Source: Hylemonella gracilis ATCC 19624 (GTDB taxonomy: Bacteria; Pseudomonadota; Gammaproteobacteria; Burkholderiales; Burkholderiaceae_C). From it: a stretch of DNA of 64,000 bases. The stretch lies in NCBI RefSeq assembly GCF_000211835.1, contig NZ_AEGR01000029.1:62001-126000 (forward strand). Direction: 5' to 3'. Positions 8,600-17,971 of this stretch are shown here, in pieces. A program made the position numbers and the translations under genes. The notes under the pieces are model-generated. The model saw only the letters and a program-made list of their open reading frames with translations, searched no databases and was not told where the DNA came from. Positions within the stretch are counted from its first letter, which is position 1. Every line of letters begins with the position of its first letter.

Positions 8600-9892
8600 T
8601 CACTTGATCAGCATGTGCGGTAGCCACAGCGAGAAGCCCGGCACGTAGGTCACCAGCATCAGACACACCGTGAGCGCGCCGTAGAAGGGCAGGATGGAGC
8701 GCATCACCTGCCCGACCGATATCTCGCCAATCGCACAGCCGACAAACTGCGTCACCCCCACCGGCGGGGTGTTCAAACCCAGCGCGCAGTTGATCAGCAT
8801 GACGATGCCGAACTGCACCGGGTCCATGCCGAACTGAACCGCGATGGGCAGAAAAATGGGCGTGCAGACCAGGATGGTGGCGGCCATGTCGAGGAAGGTG
8901 CCGAGCAGGAACAGCAAGATGTTGATCATCAGGAAGATCACCCAGGGCTCGCTGCTGATGCTCTGCATCAGCTCGCCGGTCTTCTGCGGCACTTCGTACA
9001 GGGCCATGAAGTAGCCGAAGGCCGAGGAGATGCCGATCAGCAGCAACACCACGCCCGTGGTCTTGCAGGCTTTCGCGCAGGCCTTCATGAAGTCCTGCCA
9101 ATTGAGCGAGCGGTACACCAAGGCCGTGACCAGCAAGGCCCACAGCACCGCGACCGACGCCGACTCGGCGGGCGTGAAGATGCCTGAGAGAATGCCCGCC
9201 AAGATGATGACGACGATCAGCAGGCCCGGAGCGGCGGCCAACGCGGTGCGCAGTACTTCGCGCCAGCCGGGGAACTTGCCGCGGGTGGCATAGCCGCGCT
9301 TGACCGCGACGTAATAGGCCGCGCCCAGATTGCACAGCGTCAGCAAGATGGCGGGGATGATGCCGGCCAGGATCATGGCGAGCACGCTGACCGAGGCGAT
9401 GCCCGTGGTGGCCAGCGTGAAGATGATGATGTTGTGCGAGGTGGGCATCAGCACGCCGACCAGGGCGGCGTGGGTGGTGACGTTGACGGCGTAGTCGGCG
9501 TCGTAACCCTCCTTCTTCATCAGCGGAATCATCACCGAGCCCATGGCGGACACGTCTGCCAAGGCGGACCCCGAGACACCGCCGAACAGCGTGCAGCCGA
9601 CGACGTTGCTCATGCCCAGGCCACCGCGCACGTGGCCCACGAGGCTGTTGGCGAAGCGCACGATGCGGTCGGCGATGCCGCCGTAGAGCATGAGCTCACC
9701 GGCGAACACGAAGAAAGGGATCGCCATGAAGGAGAACACCTGCATGCCGCCGACCATCTTTTGGAAGACGATGGGTACCGGCACGCCCGCGTAGAGCACG
9801 GTGGCGACCGAGGCCAGGCCGATCGAGAACGCCACGGGCACGCCGACGAGCAGCAGGGCAATGAATGTGATTGAGAGTACGGCCAGTTCCAT
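8600..9892 (-). CDS. dctM: TRAP transporter large permease subunit
   Basis: A 430-residue, almost entirely hydrophobic protein of the DctM family, the Na+-coupled transport channel of a tripartite ATP-independent periplasmic transporter. About 11-12 transmembrane helices can be picked out, with the family signatures FGGVSGSALADVSAMGSVMI and LGLNTPPVGVTQF. It lies between the small subunit (65 bases upstream on its strand) and the glucarate-dehydratase-like gene, in the order dctP-dctQ-dctM. With uronate dehydrogenase as the first gene of the same operon, import of hexuronates such as D-galacturonate or D-glucuronate is the most likely role; this is inference from context. Confidence 0.92.
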   Translation of the reverse strand: MELAVLSITFIALLLVGVPVAFSIGLASVATVLYAGVPVPIVFQKMVGGMQVFSFMAIPFFVFAGELMLYGGIADRIVRFANSLVGHVRGGLGMSNVVGCTLFGGVSGSALADVSAMGSVMIPLMKKEGYDADYAVNVTTHAALVGVLMPTSHNIIIFTLATTGIASVSVLAMILAGIIPAILLTLCNLGAAYYVAVKRGYATRGKFPGWREVLRTALAAAPGLLIVVIILAGILSGIFTPAESASVAVLWALLVTALVYRSLNWQDFMKACAKACKTTGVVLLLIGISSAFGYFMALYEVPQKTGELMQSISSEPWVIFLMINILLFLLGTFLDMAATILVCTPIFLPIAVQFGMDPVQFGIVMLINCALGLNTPPVGVTQFVGCAIGEISVGQVMRSILPFYGALTVCLMLVTYVPGFSLWLPHMLIK

Positions 9893-9957
9893 GAAGAGCG
9901 CCTTGTCGGGAAAATTTCAGTGCAGCAATCGATTGCGTGATTCGCCGATGCCGCGAA

Positions 9958-10497
9958 TCAGTACCAGGCGGGCTCGACTTCTTCGCCGCGCAGCAGGGCC
10001 AGGATGTGTTCGAAGGAGAACATCACGATCAGCACGCCGGCGATGACCAGCGCAAGGTAGTCGAGTCCCGCGGGCACGCCCAGCAGGGGATCGAGTTCGT
10101 CCCACTTGAGACGGGTCCAGAGCCAGCCGCTAGAGACCATGATGGCGCCGAACAGGGCGATCAGGGCGTGAATCAGCACCTCCACTTTCAGGCGCATTGA
10201 TTCGGGCAGCAGCGTGACCAGCGATTCCAGGCCAATGTGGCCCGCGTCGCGCACGCCCACGGCCACGGCCAGGGCCGTGATGTAGAGCACCAGCTCTAAC
10301 GCCAGCGCTTCGGTCCAGGTGGGGGTGTCATTGAAGATGTAGCGGCCGATCACCTGGGTCTGCACCGACAAGATCAGCATGATCAGGCCCACGATGGCCA
10401 GAATCAGACTCGTCTTGCTGAGCAAGGCACAGAATCGGGTGTAGAGGTGTTTGGCTGGCGGGCGATGGGGCGAGCCAGCGTTGGGCGTGAAAGTCAT
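9958..10497 (-). CDS. dctQ: TRAP transporter small permease subunit
   Basis: A 179-residue DctQ-family membrane protein with four predicted helices, starting after a ~25-residue cytoplasmic N-terminus. The segment TQVIGRYIFNDTPTWTEALA matches the conserved region between helices 1 and 2 of this family. It pairs with the large permease to form the membrane complex that receives ligand from the DctP receptor. It is separated from dctM by 65 bases and from dctP by 95 bases, all on the same strand. The last residues, RGEEVEPAWY, form a short charged tail. Confidence 0.9.
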   Translation of the reverse strand: MTFTPNAGSPHRPPAKHLYTRFCALLSKTSLILAIVGLIMLILSVQTQVIGRYIFNDTPTWTEALALELVLYITALAVAVGVRDAGHIGLESLVTLLPESMRLKVEVLIHALIALFGAIMVSSGWLWTRLKWDELDPLLGVPAGLDYLALVIAGVLIVMFSFEHILALLRGEEVEPAWY

Positions 10498-10592
10498 GGG
10501 GGCGTCGTCGGAAGGACGGAGAGGGAAACAGGCGCACGTCCTGTGCAGCTACGGCTGCGTGGGACGTGCGCCTTGAGTCGCAGTCTTGGGGG

Positions 10593-11570
10593 TTACTTGG
10601 TGTCCTGGACAGCCTTCACCAGGCGCTGCAGGTCAGGCGTGGTGATGAACTTGTCGTAGACCGGCTTCATGGCGTTCTGGAACTCGGCCTTGTTCACGTC
10701 CTTGACGAGCGTGGCGCCGGCCTTGGTCACGATGTCGATGGCCTTGGCGGTCTGCTCGTCCCACTTTTGACGTTGGAACTTCACCGATTCCTTGGCGGTT
10801 TCACGGAACAGGGCTTGGTCAGCGGGCGACAGCTTGTCGAAGAAGGCCTTGGAGATCACCAGCATTTCCGGGGCCATCGAGTGCTCGGTGTACGAGTAGA
10901 ACTTCACCGCTTCGTAGTGCTTGAAGCCTTCGTAGGAGGGCTCGTTGTTCTCGGCAGCGTCGATCACGCCGGTCTTGAGGGCCGTGTAGACCTCGGCGGT
11001 GGGCATGGGCGTGGCGTTGGCGCCCATGGCGCTGGCCACGGCCACCCACAGGTCCGACGGTTGCACGCGGATCTTCATGCCCTTGACGTCGGCGAGGGTG
11101 CGCACCGGCTTCTTGGAGTAGATGGAGCGCGCGCCGCTGTCATAGAAGGCCAGGCCGACCAGCCCCTGGTGTTCGCAACCCTTGAGGATTTCCTCGCCGA
11201 TCGGGCCGTCCAGCGACTTGCGCATGTGCGAGATCGAACGGAACAGGAAGGGCATGGTGGGCACCAGGCTCTTGGGGCAGATGGCGTTGAGCGAGCTGAT
11301 GTTGACGCGGTTCATTTCCAGCGCGCCGATCTTCACCTGGTCCAGGGTTTCCTTCTCGGAACCGAGGGCGCTCTTGTTGAAGACCTTGATCTTGTACTTG
11401 CCGCCGCTGCGCTTGTCGAGCTGTTCGCTCATGTAGCGCACGGCCGCGACGGTGGGGTAGTCGTCGCTGTTGTGCACGTCAGCCGAGCGCAGCTCGACGG
11501 CGGACGCCGCGCCGGCCAGGCCGATGGCGGCCAGCAGCGCGACGAGGGGACGCAAGGATTTCTTCATCAT
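10593..11570 (-). CDS. dctP: TRAP transporter periplasmic solute receptor
   Basis: A 325-residue DctP-family binding protein with a Sec signal peptide ([20 protein letters not shown], cleavage near ASA). The conserved core includes [20 protein letters not shown], with the arginine that typically salt-bridges the carboxylate of the ligand, followed by [20 protein letters not shown]. The start at 11570 is supported by AGGAGA a few bases upstream (11577-11582); the upstream ATG at 11648 would run into the 3' end of the udh gene. It is the second gene of the operon behind uronate dehydrogenase. TRAP receptors in this genomic setting commonly bind glucuronate/galacturonate; that is the favoured assignment here but is not proved. 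Confidence 0.92.
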   Translation of the reverse strand: MMKKSLRPLVALLAAIGLAGAASAVELRSADVHNSDDYPTVAAVRYMSEQLDKRSGGKYKIKVFNKSALGSEKETLDQVKIGALEMNRVNISSLNAICPKSLVPTMPFLFRSISHMRKSLDGPIGEEILKGCEHQGLVGLAFYDSGARSIYSKKPVRTLADVKGMKIRVQPSDLWVAVASAMGANATPMPTAEVYTALKTGVIDAAENNEPSYEGFKHYEAVKFYSYTEHSMAPEMLVISKAFFDKLSPADQALFRETAKESVKFQRQKWDEQTAKAIDIVTKAGATLVKDVNKAEFQNAMKPVYDKFITTPDLQRLVKAVQDTK

Positions 11571-11610
11571 GGTTGTCTCCTGGTTGGTTGTGAGTGGAGG
11601 GAAGGGAAAC

Positions 11611-12438
11611 TCAGGTCTTGTCGAAGGGGCCTTGCTTGACAAAGCCACCGCCGTGGTGGATCAGGCCAGCGTCCTTCGTGTCGATCACGGGCTGGCGGGC
11701 TTCGACGGCGGCGCGGAAACGCTCCGAGCTGTCTTGCGGGCGATAGCCGATGTGCCGCGCCTTGCTGTTGTCATACCAAGCGGTGGCGTTGTCGCTGATG
11801 CCATAAATCACGCTGTGGCCGACCACTGGTGCGGTCAGCGAGGACACGACCAGGCGTTCCAGGTCGTCGTAGCTCATCCAAGTGCCGAGCATGCGGCGGT
11901 CGCGCGGCTCAGGGAAGGACGAACCAATGCGCATGGACACGGTCTCGATGCCGTAGCGGTCCCAGTAGAACTGGGCCAAGTTCTCGCCGAACGCCTTGGA
12001 CAGGCCGTAGTAGCCGTCGGGGCGCATGGGGACGTCGGTACCGACCACTTCGTCTTGGCGGTAGAAGCCCGTGACGTGGTTGGAGCTGGCGAAGACGATG
12101 CGCTTGACGCCATGGCGGCGCGCGCCTTCGTAGACGTTGAAAGTGCCCGTGATGTTGGCGGGCAGAATTTCTTCGAAGGAATGCTCGGTCGAGATGCCGC
12201 CAAGGTGCACCACGGCGCTGACGTCCTTGAGCAGAGCGTCCACGGCGGCCTTGTTTTCCAGGGCCACGGGCATGACTTCCTCCCCAGGTCCGGCGGCACC
12301 CAGGTCCGCGATGTCGGACAGGCGCAGCACGTCGCAGTAGGCCTTGAGGCGGCGACGCAACTCCCGGCCCAGGCCGCCGGCGGCACCGGTCAACAGCAGG
12401 CGAGGAAAGCGCAGGGAAGTGGAATGGGCAGCGGACAT
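11611..12438 (-). CDS. udh: Uronate dehydrogenase (NAD-dependent)
   Basis: A 275-residue short extended SDR protein. The Rossmann glycine motif [14 protein letters not shown] is at residues ~14-27; the catalytic Tyr-Lys pair lies in [13 protein letters not shown] (YxxxK), with the serine of [11 protein letters not shown] upstream. These features match bacterial uronate dehydrogenases, which oxidise D-galacturonate and D-glucuronate to the corresponding aldaro-lactones with NAD+. The rest of the locus supplies lactonase, aldarate dehydratases and the steps to 2-oxoglutarate, supporting the call. It is the first gene of the leftward operon, divergent from the GntR regulator across a 123-base region that holds promoters and an operator-like palindrome. 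No strong ribosome-binding site is visible before the ATG. Confidence 0.88.
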   Translation of the reverse strand: MSAAHSTSLRFPRLLLTGAAGGLGRELRRRLKAYCDVLRLSDIADLGAAGPGEEVMPVALENKAAVDALLKDVSAVVHLGGISTEHSFEEILPANITGTFNVYEGARRHGVKRIVFASSNHVTGFYRQDEVVGTDVPMRPDGYYGLSKAFGENLAQFYWDRYGIETVSMRIGSSFPEPRDRRMLGTWMSYDDLERLVVSSLTAPVVGHSVIYGISDNATAWYDNSKARHIGYRPQDSSERFRAAVEARQPVIDTKDAGLIHHGGGFVKQGPFDKT

Positions 12439-12480
12439 AAGGGGAAGCGAGGGGATGTGGCGGTTTAAAGCGCAGGATGG

Positions 12481-12509
12481 ATCAGATAAAGTCGCGTGAC
12501 AACTTGCAA
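12481..12509 (-). promoter_or_regulatory. Putative promoter of the leftward udh operon
   Basis: Reading leftward, a TTGCAA hexamer (12509-12504) is followed after 17 bases by TCTGAT (12486-12481), each matching sigma-70 consensus at four of six positions. Transcription would begin about 36 bases before the udh start codon. TTGCAA is self-complementary, so the same hexamer can act as the -35 of the divergent gntR promoter. The prediction is by eye only. Confidence 0.4.
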
Positions 12510-12532
12510 TTTGTTATCAGTTGTCGTACAAC
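12504..12532 (+). promoter_or_regulatory. Putative gntR promoter
   Basis: TTGCAA (12504-12509), a 17-base spacer and TACAAC (12527-12532) form a plausible sigma-70 promoter ~30 bases ahead of the gntR start. The -10 element lies entirely inside the operator-like sequence at 12514-12532, a geometry suited to autorepression. Confidence 0.5.
12514..12532 (+). promoter_or_regulatory. Putative operator for the FadR-type regulator (site 1)
   Basis: The 19-base sequence TTATCAGTTGTCGTACAAC lies between udh and gntR. It contains the imperfect palindrome TTGTCGTACAA and recurs, in inverted orientation with 17 of 19 bases identical, at 13411-13429 before kdgD. FadR-subfamily regulators typically bind short palindromes with a TnGTnnnACnA-like core, which fits TTGTCGTACAA. 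The regulator encoded at 12562 is the obvious candidate to bind it. Confidence 0.6.
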
Positions 12533-12561
12533 AATCTTCGTGCCTCACAGAAGGCTTGTCA

Positions 12562-13326
12562 ATGCCAAGTAACTCAGGGGAATCCCCAGTGCACACTGCT
12601 TTCCGTCGTCGTCCCCGAACCTTGGCCCTGGAGTTGGTCGAGTCGCTCGGCGACCGCATCCGCGACGGTCGCATCGCTTCCGGTGACAAGCTACCGACCG
12701 AGGCGGCCATCATGGCCGAGTTCGGTGTCAGCCGCACGGTGGTGCGCGAAGCCATTTCCAAGATGCAGGCGGCCGGCTTGGTGGAGACCCGGCATGGCAT
12801 CGGCACTTTCGTGGTCGGTTTGGGGGACAGCGCGGCCTTTCGCATCGCGCCGGAGCAACTGGGCACGCTGCGCGACGTGATCGCCGTGCTGGAGCTGCGC
12901 ATCGGCATCGAGACCGAGGCGGCGGCGCTGGCGGCCACCCGCCGCACCCAGCGCAATCTTGAGGAAATGCGGTCCTCGCTGGATGCCTTCGCGGCGGCCT
13001 TGGTCGAAGGGCGCGACGCCGTGGGGCCCGATTTCCAGTTTCATCTGGAAATCGCGCGCGCCACGCAAAACCCGCATTTCGCTGAATTCATGGGCACCTT
13101 GGGGGCCATGATCATCCCGCGGGCGCGTCTGGGTGCGGGGGAGGACGCGCAGGAGGAGGCGTTGCGCTATCTGCGGCGCGCCAACGGCGAGCACGAGAAC
13201 ATCTACGACGCCATCGTCAGCCAAGACCCGGAAGCGGCCCGCGCCGCGATGCGCACCCACTTGGCCAACAGCCGGGAGCGCCGCCGCCGCGTGGCCCAGC
13301 TGTCCGGGGAATCTGGCGCTAAATAA
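12562..13326 (+). CDS. FadR-subfamily GntR transcriptional regulator of uronate/aldarate catabolism
   Basis: A 254-residue regulator. The winged helix-turn-helix is at ~residues 20-85, with SGDKLPTEAAIMAEFGVSRT and VVREAISKMQAAGLVETRHG typical of GntR proteins; the all-helical FCD ligand domain follows (residues ~100-240), with the metal-binding Asp/His pattern probably involving FQFHLEIARAT and ANGEHENIYDAI. The start at 12562 (MPSNSGESP) is preferred because the upstream ATG at 12496 lies inside the promoter. The gene sits between the two arms of the catabolic locus, and paired operator-like sequences lie before it and before kdgD. It is most likely a repressor released by a uronate, an aldarate or a keto-deoxy intermediate. 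Confidence 0.85.
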   Translation: MPSNSGESPVHTAFRRRPRTLALELVESLGDRIRDGRIASGDKLPTEAAIMAEFGVSRTVVREAISKMQAAGLVETRHGIGTFVVGLGDSAAFRIAPEQLGTLRDVIAVLELRIGIETEAAALAATRRTQRNLEEMRSSLDAFAAALVEGRDAVGPDFQFHLEIARATQNPHFAEFMGTLGAMIIPRARLGAGEDAQEEALRYLRRANGEHENIYDAIVSQDPEAARAAMRTHLANSRERRRRVAQLSGESGAK

Positions 13327-13392
13327 GAGAAAAAGACCGGGTGCCAGCCGGTTCAAGGGGTGCTCGGTGCTTGCCCGAGGGTTTGCCTGAGG

Positions 13393-13420
13393 TTGACAGA
13401 TGGTGTTCATGTTGTACGAT
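13393..13420 (+). promoter_or_regulatory. Putative kdgD operon promoter
   Basis: A perfect -35 TTGACA (13393-13398) is followed after 16 bases by TACGAT (13415-13420, four of six consensus bases). The -10 falls within the operator-like sequence at 13411-13429. Transcription would start ~13427, giving a ~90-base leader before kdgD. Confidence 0.55.
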
Positions 13421-13429
13421 GACTGATAA
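13411..13429 (-). promoter_or_regulatory. Putative operator for the FadR-type regulator (site 2)
   Basis: Read on the minus strand this is TTATCAGTCATCGTACAAC, matching the sequence at 12514-12532 at 17 of 19 positions. It overlaps the predicted -10 of the kdgD promoter. A further half-site-like TCGTACAA occurs at 13499-13506, next to the kdgD ribosome-binding site, and may be chance. Confidence 0.6.
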
Positions 13430-13519
13430 GTTGTGCGTTCTATCGCACATCCCGTCTCGCATTCCCCATTCCTCACCGCTCGCGTACCTCGCGGGCATTC
13501 GTACAAGCTCAGGAGTCCC

Positions 13520-14431
13520 ATGAATCCGCAAGAACTCAAATCCATCATGTCTCACGGCCTGTTGTCGTTCCCGATCACGGACTTCGACGCGCAGGGTGAG
13601 TTCCGCCCCAAGACCTACATCGAGCGCCTGGAGTGGCTGGCCCCGTACGGCGCGAGCGCGCTGTTCGCCGCCGGTGGCACGGGTGAGTATTTCTCGCTGT
13701 CCGGTCCCGAGTACGGCCAGGTCATCAAGACCGCCGTGGACACCTGCCGCGGCAAGGTGCCGATCATCGCTGGCGCTGGCGGCCCGACCCGCACCGCCAT
13801 CGCCCATGCACAGGAAGCCGAGCGCCTGGGCGCGCACGGCATCCTGCTGCTGCCGCACTACCTGACGGAAGCGGGGCAGGAGGGCTTGATCGCCCACGTG
13901 GAGGCCGTCTGCAAGAGCGTGAAGTTCGGCGTCATCGTCTACAACCGCGACCGCACCCGCCTCACGCCCAACTCGCTGGCCATCTTGGCTGAGCGTTGCC
14001 CCAACCTGATCGGCTTCAAGGACGGCGTGGGCAACATCGAGATCATGTCCTCCATCTACATGAAGATGGGTGACCGCTTCGCCTACCTGGGTGGCCTGCC
14101 GACCGCGGAGGTCTATGCCGCGGCCTACAAGGCGCTGGGCACGCCGGTGTATTCGTCGGCTGTGTTCAATTTCATTCCCAAGACCGCGATGGAGTTCTAC
14201 AAGGCCGTGGCCGCCGACGACATGGCGACCCAGCATCGCCTGTTGAAGGATTTCTTCATGCCCTACCTGAACATCCGCAACCGCGTTGAGGGTTATGGCG
14301 TCAGCATCATCAAGGCCGGAGCCAAGATCGTGGGTCACGACGGCGGTCCGGTGCGCGCGCCCTTGACCGACCTCACGCCGGCCGAGATGGAAGAACTCGC
14401 CGCGCTGATCAAGAAGCTCGGCCCGCAATAA
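13520..14431 (+). CDS. kdgD: 5-dehydro-4-deoxyglucarate dehydratase
   Basis: A 303-residue class I aldolase/DHDPS-family enzyme that dehydrates and decarboxylates 5-keto-4-deoxy-glucarate to 2,5-dioxovalerate (2-oxoglutarate semialdehyde). The Schiff-base lysine is Lys167 (IGFKDGVGN), the catalytic tyrosine is Tyr141 (IVYNRD), and the carboxylate-binding GGTGEYFSL is at 52-60. Its length equals that usual for KdgD. The start at ATG 13520 has AGGAG 4 bases upstream; the long open frame upstream is not part of the protein. It is the first structural gene of the rightward unit after the regulator and joins the products of both garD and gudD. Confidence 0.93.
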   Translation: MNPQELKSIMSHGLLSFPITDFDAQGEFRPKTYIERLEWLAPYGASALFAAGGTGEYFSLSGPEYGQVIKTAVDTCRGKVPIIAGAGGPTRTAIAHAQEAERLGAHGILLLPHYLTEAGQEGLIAHVEAVCKSVKFGVIVYNRDRTRLTPNSLAILAERCPNLIGFKDGVGNIEIMSSIYMKMGDRFAYLGGLPTAEVYAAAYKALGTPVYSSAVFNFIPKTAMEFYKAVAADDMATQHRLLKDFFMPYLNIRNRVEGYGVSIIKAGAKIVGHDGGPVRAPLTDLTPAEMEELAALIKKLGPQ

Positions 14432-14439
14432 GCCAGGGT

Positions 14440-14458
14440 GGGGCGGTTCATCCGCCCC
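14440..14458 (+). terminator. GC-rich hairpin after kdgD
   Basis: GGGGCGG (14440-14446) pairs with CCGCCCC (14452-14458) around a five-base loop, nine bases beyond the kdgD stop. No T-run follows, so it is more likely an attenuating or mRNA-stabilising hairpin than a full intrinsic terminator. Confidence 0.35.
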
Positions 14459-14550
14459 CCCTCGGCCGTGCTTGATCGCGCTGGATCCAGCCGCGGTCAG
14501 AGCCGCCGCGCCAACCATCGCCTCAGACAAAGACAAGGAGACAAGCCATC

Positions 14551-15525
14551 ATGAAGAAACGTGCATTCCTGTTCGGCCTGTTCACCGCGCTGGCCTTGGC
14601 CGGCGCATCGGTGTTCGCGCAGCCGACTGCTTACCCCAGCAAGGCGATCCGCATCGTCGTGCCATTTCCCGCTGGAGGCACCTCGGACGTGCTGGCCCGT
14701 CTGATCGGCGTCAAAATGAGCGAGAAGTTCGGCCAGCCCGTGATCGTCGAGAACCGCCCGGGCAGCGCGGGCAACCTGGGTGCCGATCTGGTGGCCAAGT
14801 CGCCAGCCGATGGGCACACCTTTGTGCTGATGGACGTGGGCAACCTGACCATCAGCCCCGCGCTGTACAAACTGCCCTTTGACGTGCTGCGCGACTTCGC
14901 GCCCGTGGCCATGGTCGGTTATTCGCCCCACTTGCTGGTGGTGAGCACCCAAGTGCCTGCTGACAACCTCGCTGACTTCGTCAAGTACGCCAAGGCCAAT
15001 CCCGGCAAGCTCAATTTCGCCGCGGCAGCGGGCATGGGCAGCGCCACCCACTTGGCGGGCGTGCAGTTCGCCCGCCGCCTGGGCATTGATTGGAGCTATG
15101 TGCCTTACAAGGGCGGTGCCCAGGCCATGACCGATCTGGTGGGGGGGCACATGGACGTGACCTTCAACGGCATGGTCGCCACCTACCCGCACGTCAAGTC
15201 CGGCAAGCTCAAGCTGCTGGCCGTTTCCAGTGCCAAGCGTTGGAGTGAACTGCCCACCGTGCCCGCGGTGGCCGAGAGCCTGCCTGGTTTCCTGACCGGC
15301 AGCTGGCAGGGCCTGCTGGCACCCGCGGGTACGCCGCCTGCCGTGATCCGCGCGGTGCACGACGAAGTGCTGCGCATCACGGCCTTGCCCGAAATCCGTG
15401 AAAAACTCCAGACCCTGGGTTTCGAGCCCTCGCAGATGAGTCCCGCCGAGTTCGGCACCTGGCTCAAGGCCGAGATTCCGGCCATGGCCAAGATCGTGAA
15501 CGACGAGAAAATCACTGTCGAATGA
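14551..15525 (+). CDS. Bug/TctC-family tripartite tricarboxylate transporter receptor
   Basis: A 324-residue periplasmic receptor with signal peptide MKKRAFLFGLFTALALAGAS, cleaved near VFAQ. The Bug motifs PFPAGGTSDVLARL (ligand loop) and VPYKGGAQAMTDLVGGHMDV are intact. An AAGGAGA element precedes the start. Followed after 31 bases by a second Bug receptor; the two are similar in length but clearly different, so this is an old duplication rather than a recent one. Its position between kdgD and gudD suggests that it binds an aldarate such as glucarate or galactarate, but Bug receptors are often orphaned from their permeases and substrate prediction is weak. Confidence 0.88.
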   Translation: MKKRAFLFGLFTALALAGASVFAQPTAYPSKAIRIVVPFPAGGTSDVLARLIGVKMSEKFGQPVIVENRPGSAGNLGADLVAKSPADGHTFVLMDVGNLTISPALYKLPFDVLRDFAPVAMVGYSPHLLVVSTQVPADNLADFVKYAKANPGKLNFAAAAGMGSATHLAGVQFARRLGIDWSYVPYKGGAQAMTDLVGGHMDVTFNGMVATYPHVKSGKLKLLAVSSAKRWSELPTVPAVAESLPGFLTGSWQGLLAPAGTPPAVIRAVHDEVLRITALPEIREKLQTLGFEPSQMSPAEFGTWLKAEIPAMAKIVNDEKITVE

Positions 15526-15556
15526 AGCGGCCCTGGCGCTCAACCGGAGAAACACC

Positions 15557-16513
15557 ATGAAAAAGACGTTGTTGACTTTTCTGTTGGCGATCAGCGCGAG
15601 TGTTGGCGCCTGGGCCTGGCCTGACAAGCCGGTCACCCTGCTGGTGCCGTTCCCGCCGGGAGGCTCCACCGACCTGATCGCGCGCACGCTCGCGGCCAAG
15701 TTGCAAGAAAAGCTCGGCGGCACGTTCATCGTGGACAACAAGGCCGGAGCCACTGGCACCATCGGTGCCGCCCAGGTCGCGCGTTCAGCGCCGGACGGCC
15801 ACACCATCTTGGTGGCTTCGCTCGGCCCGTATGTGATCGCTCCGCACCTCCTGGCCAAGGTGCCGTATGACGCGCTCACGGACTTCGACTACATCACGGT
15901 CGCCGTGCAGGCCCCCAATGTGCTCGTGGTGCCGGCGGTTTCGCCGCACAATTCCCTGAAGGATGTGCTGTCCTATCTGCGCGCCAATCCGGACAAGATG
16001 ACCTTCGCGTCGTCCGGCAGCGGCAGCAGTGACCACCTGACTGCCGAGCTCTTCTGGCAGCAGACCAAAACCTCCGGCGTGCACGTGCCCTACAAGGGCG
16101 GTGGCCCGGTGATGACGGACCTGCTGGGCGCCCAGGTGGACTCGTCCTTCATGAACATCAACACCGCCATGCCGCAGATCAAGGCGGGCAAGCTCAAGGC
16201 CTTGGCCATCACCAGCGCCAAGCGCTCTCCGCTGCTGCCCGAGGTACCCACCCTGGAAGAATCGGGCATCAAGGATGCCAATGTCTATTCTTGGCAGGCC
16301 ATCGCAGCGCCCAAGGGTTTGCCCGCCGCGATCAAGACCAAGTTGCATGCGGCCATCGTGGCGGCGCTCAACGAGCCGGATGTCAAACCCAAGTTGCTGG
16401 AGTTGGGCTTTGAGATCGTGGGCAACACGCCCGCCCAATTCACTGCTTACCAAGCCGCCGAGTTCGCTCGCTGGAAGAAGCTGATCGCGGATCGCAAGAT
16501 CACGGCCAACTGA
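15557..16513 (+). CDS. Bug/TctC-family tripartite tricarboxylate transporter receptor
   Basis: A 318-residue periplasmic receptor, second of a tandem pair. The signal peptide [20 protein letters not shown] is followed by [20 protein letters not shown], the family's N-terminal strand and ligand loop; [19 protein letters not shown] is the second loop. A GGAGAAA sequence precedes the ATG. It lies 58 bases ahead of gudD. No TctA/TctB membrane partner is in the window, so the membrane part must be elsewhere if it transports; some Bug proteins act instead as sensors. The ligand is inferred only from neighbours. Confidence 0.88.
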   Translation: MKKTLLTFLLAISASVGAWAWPDKPVTLLVPFPPGGSTDLIARTLAAKLQEKLGGTFIVDNKAGATGTIGAAQVARSAPDGHTILVASLGPYVIAPHLLAKVPYDALTDFDYITVAVQAPNVLVVPAVSPHNSLKDVLSYLRANPDKMTFASSGSGSSDHLTAELFWQQTKTSGVHVPYKGGGPVMTDLLGAQVDSSFMNINTAMPQIKAGKLKALAITSAKRSPLLPEVPTLEESGIKDANVYSWQAIAAPKGLPAAIKTKLHAAIVAALNEPDVKPKLLELGFEIVGNTPAQFTAYQAAEFARWKKLIADRKITAN

Positions 16514-16571
16514 TTTCCTTGTCCATCACCACGGTTTTTTTCGAATCGCCCTGGATCCCATTGTCGAACCC

Positions 16572-17906
16572 ATGTCCAAGCACTCCACTCCCGTCATCAC
16601 CGAATTGCGCGCCGTGCCCGTCGCAGGGCAGGACAGCATGTTGCTCAACCTGTCGGGCGCGCACGCACCGTATTTCACGCGCAACCTGCTGATCCTGCGC
16701 GACAGCGCGGGTCGCACGGGCGTGGGCGAGGTGCCCGGGGGCGAGAAGATCCGCCAGACTTTGGAAGACGCCGCGGAATTGGTGGTCGGCCAGCCGCTGG
16801 GTGATGTGCAGGCGGTGCTCAACGCCATGCGCGCGCGTTTCGCCGACCGCGACGCGGGTGGGCGCGGACTGCAGACTTTCGATCTGCGCACCACCATCCA
16901 CGCCGTGACCGCGGTGGAAAGCGCCATGCTGGATTTGCTGGGGCAGCACCTGAACGTGCCCCTGGCCGCCTTGCTGGGCGAGGGCCAGCAGCGCGCCTCG
17001 GTGGAGATGCTGGGTTACCTGTTTTTCCTCGGTGACCGGCGCAAGACCGACCTGCCCTACCGCGAGGAGTCGCGTTCAGATGACGCTTGGTTCCGTCTGC
17101 GCAATGAAGTCGCGATGACGCCCGAGGCCGTGGTGCGACTGGCCGAGGCCGCGCACGCCAAGTACGGCTTCAATGACTTCAAGCTCAAGGGCGGTGTGCT
17201 GCGTGGCGACGAAGAGGTCGAAGCGGTGATTGCCTTGCACGAGCGTTTCCCGCAGGCCCGCGTGACGCTGGACCCGAACGGCGGCTGGTTGCTCAAGGAT
17301 GCGATCCGGCTGGGTCAGCGCATGCGCGGCGTGGTGGCCTACGCTGAAGATCCCTGTGGCGCGGAAGAGGGTTTCAGTGGCCGTGAGGTCATGGCCGAGT
17401 TCCGACGCGCCACGGGCTTGCCCACGGCCACCAACATGGTGGCGACCGATTGGCGCCAGATGGTGCACGCGCTTTCGCTGCAAAGTGTTGATATTCCCTT
17501 GGCCGACCCCCATTTCTGGACCATGGCCGGCTCCGTGCGCGTGGCCCAGACCTGCCGCGATTGGGGCTTGACCTGGGGCTCGCATTCCAACAACCACTTC
17601 GACGTCTCGCTGGCGATGTTCACGCACGTGGCTGCCGCGGCGCCGGGCAAGGTCACGGCCATCGACACGCACTGGATCTGGCAGGACGGCCAGCGCTTGA
17701 CGAAGAACCCGCTGCAGATCGTTGGGGGCCATGTGCGCGTGCCCTCGAAGCCGGGATTGGGCGTCGAGTTGGACATGGCCGAAGTCGAAAAGGCGCACCA
17801 GCTCTACCTGCAACATGGTTTGGGCGCGCGCGACGACGCCGTGGCCATGCAGTACCTGGTTCCTGGCTGGAAGTTCGACAATAAGCGTCCCTGCCTCGTG
17901 CGCTGA
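16572..17906 (+). CDS. gudD: D-glucarate dehydratase
   Basis: A 444-residue enolase-superfamily enzyme converting D-glucarate (and often L-idarate) to 5-keto-4-deoxy-glucarate. It tracks E. coli GudD very closely over its length, for example [38 protein letters not shown] and [10 protein letters not shown]. Catalytic residues are in place: Lys204 and Lys206 (FKLKGG), the metal-binding DPNGGW and AEDPCG loops, ATNM, and His338 in WGSHSNNH. The start at 16572 follows a weak ribosome-binding site. Its product is the same as that of GarD and feeds KdgD. A second, divergent family member is encoded at 7270-8565. Confidence 0.95.
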   Translation: MSKHSTPVITELRAVPVAGQDSMLLNLSGAHAPYFTRNLLILRDSAGRTGVGEVPGGEKIRQTLEDAAELVVGQPLGDVQAVLNAMRARFADRDAGGRGLQTFDLRTTIHAVTAVESAMLDLLGQHLNVPLAALLGEGQQRASVEMLGYLFFLGDRRKTDLPYREESRSDDAWFRLRNEVAMTPEAVVRLAEAAHAKYGFNDFKLKGGVLRGDEEVEAVIALHERFPQARVTLDPNGGWLLKDAIRLGQRMRGVVAYAEDPCGAEEGFSGREVMAEFRRATGLPTATNMVATDWRQMVHALSLQSVDIPLADPHFWTMAGSVRVAQTCRDWGLTWGSHSNNHFDVSLAMFTHVAAAAPGKVTAIDTHWIWQDGQRLTKNPLQIVGGHVRVPSKPGLGVELDMAEVEKAHQLYLQHGLGARDDAVAMQYLVPGWKFDNKRPCLVR

Positions 17907-17971
17907 TTGCCGGTTCGCGACAACGATGCACATTCCCGCGGCCTGACTGCCGCGTTTTTCCTGGACTTCTC

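Noticed and set aside
13499-13506. Third copy of the operator half-site (TCGTACAA) beside the kdgD ribosome-binding site
   Set aside because: Only eight bases match and no second half is present; chance occurrence is plausible.
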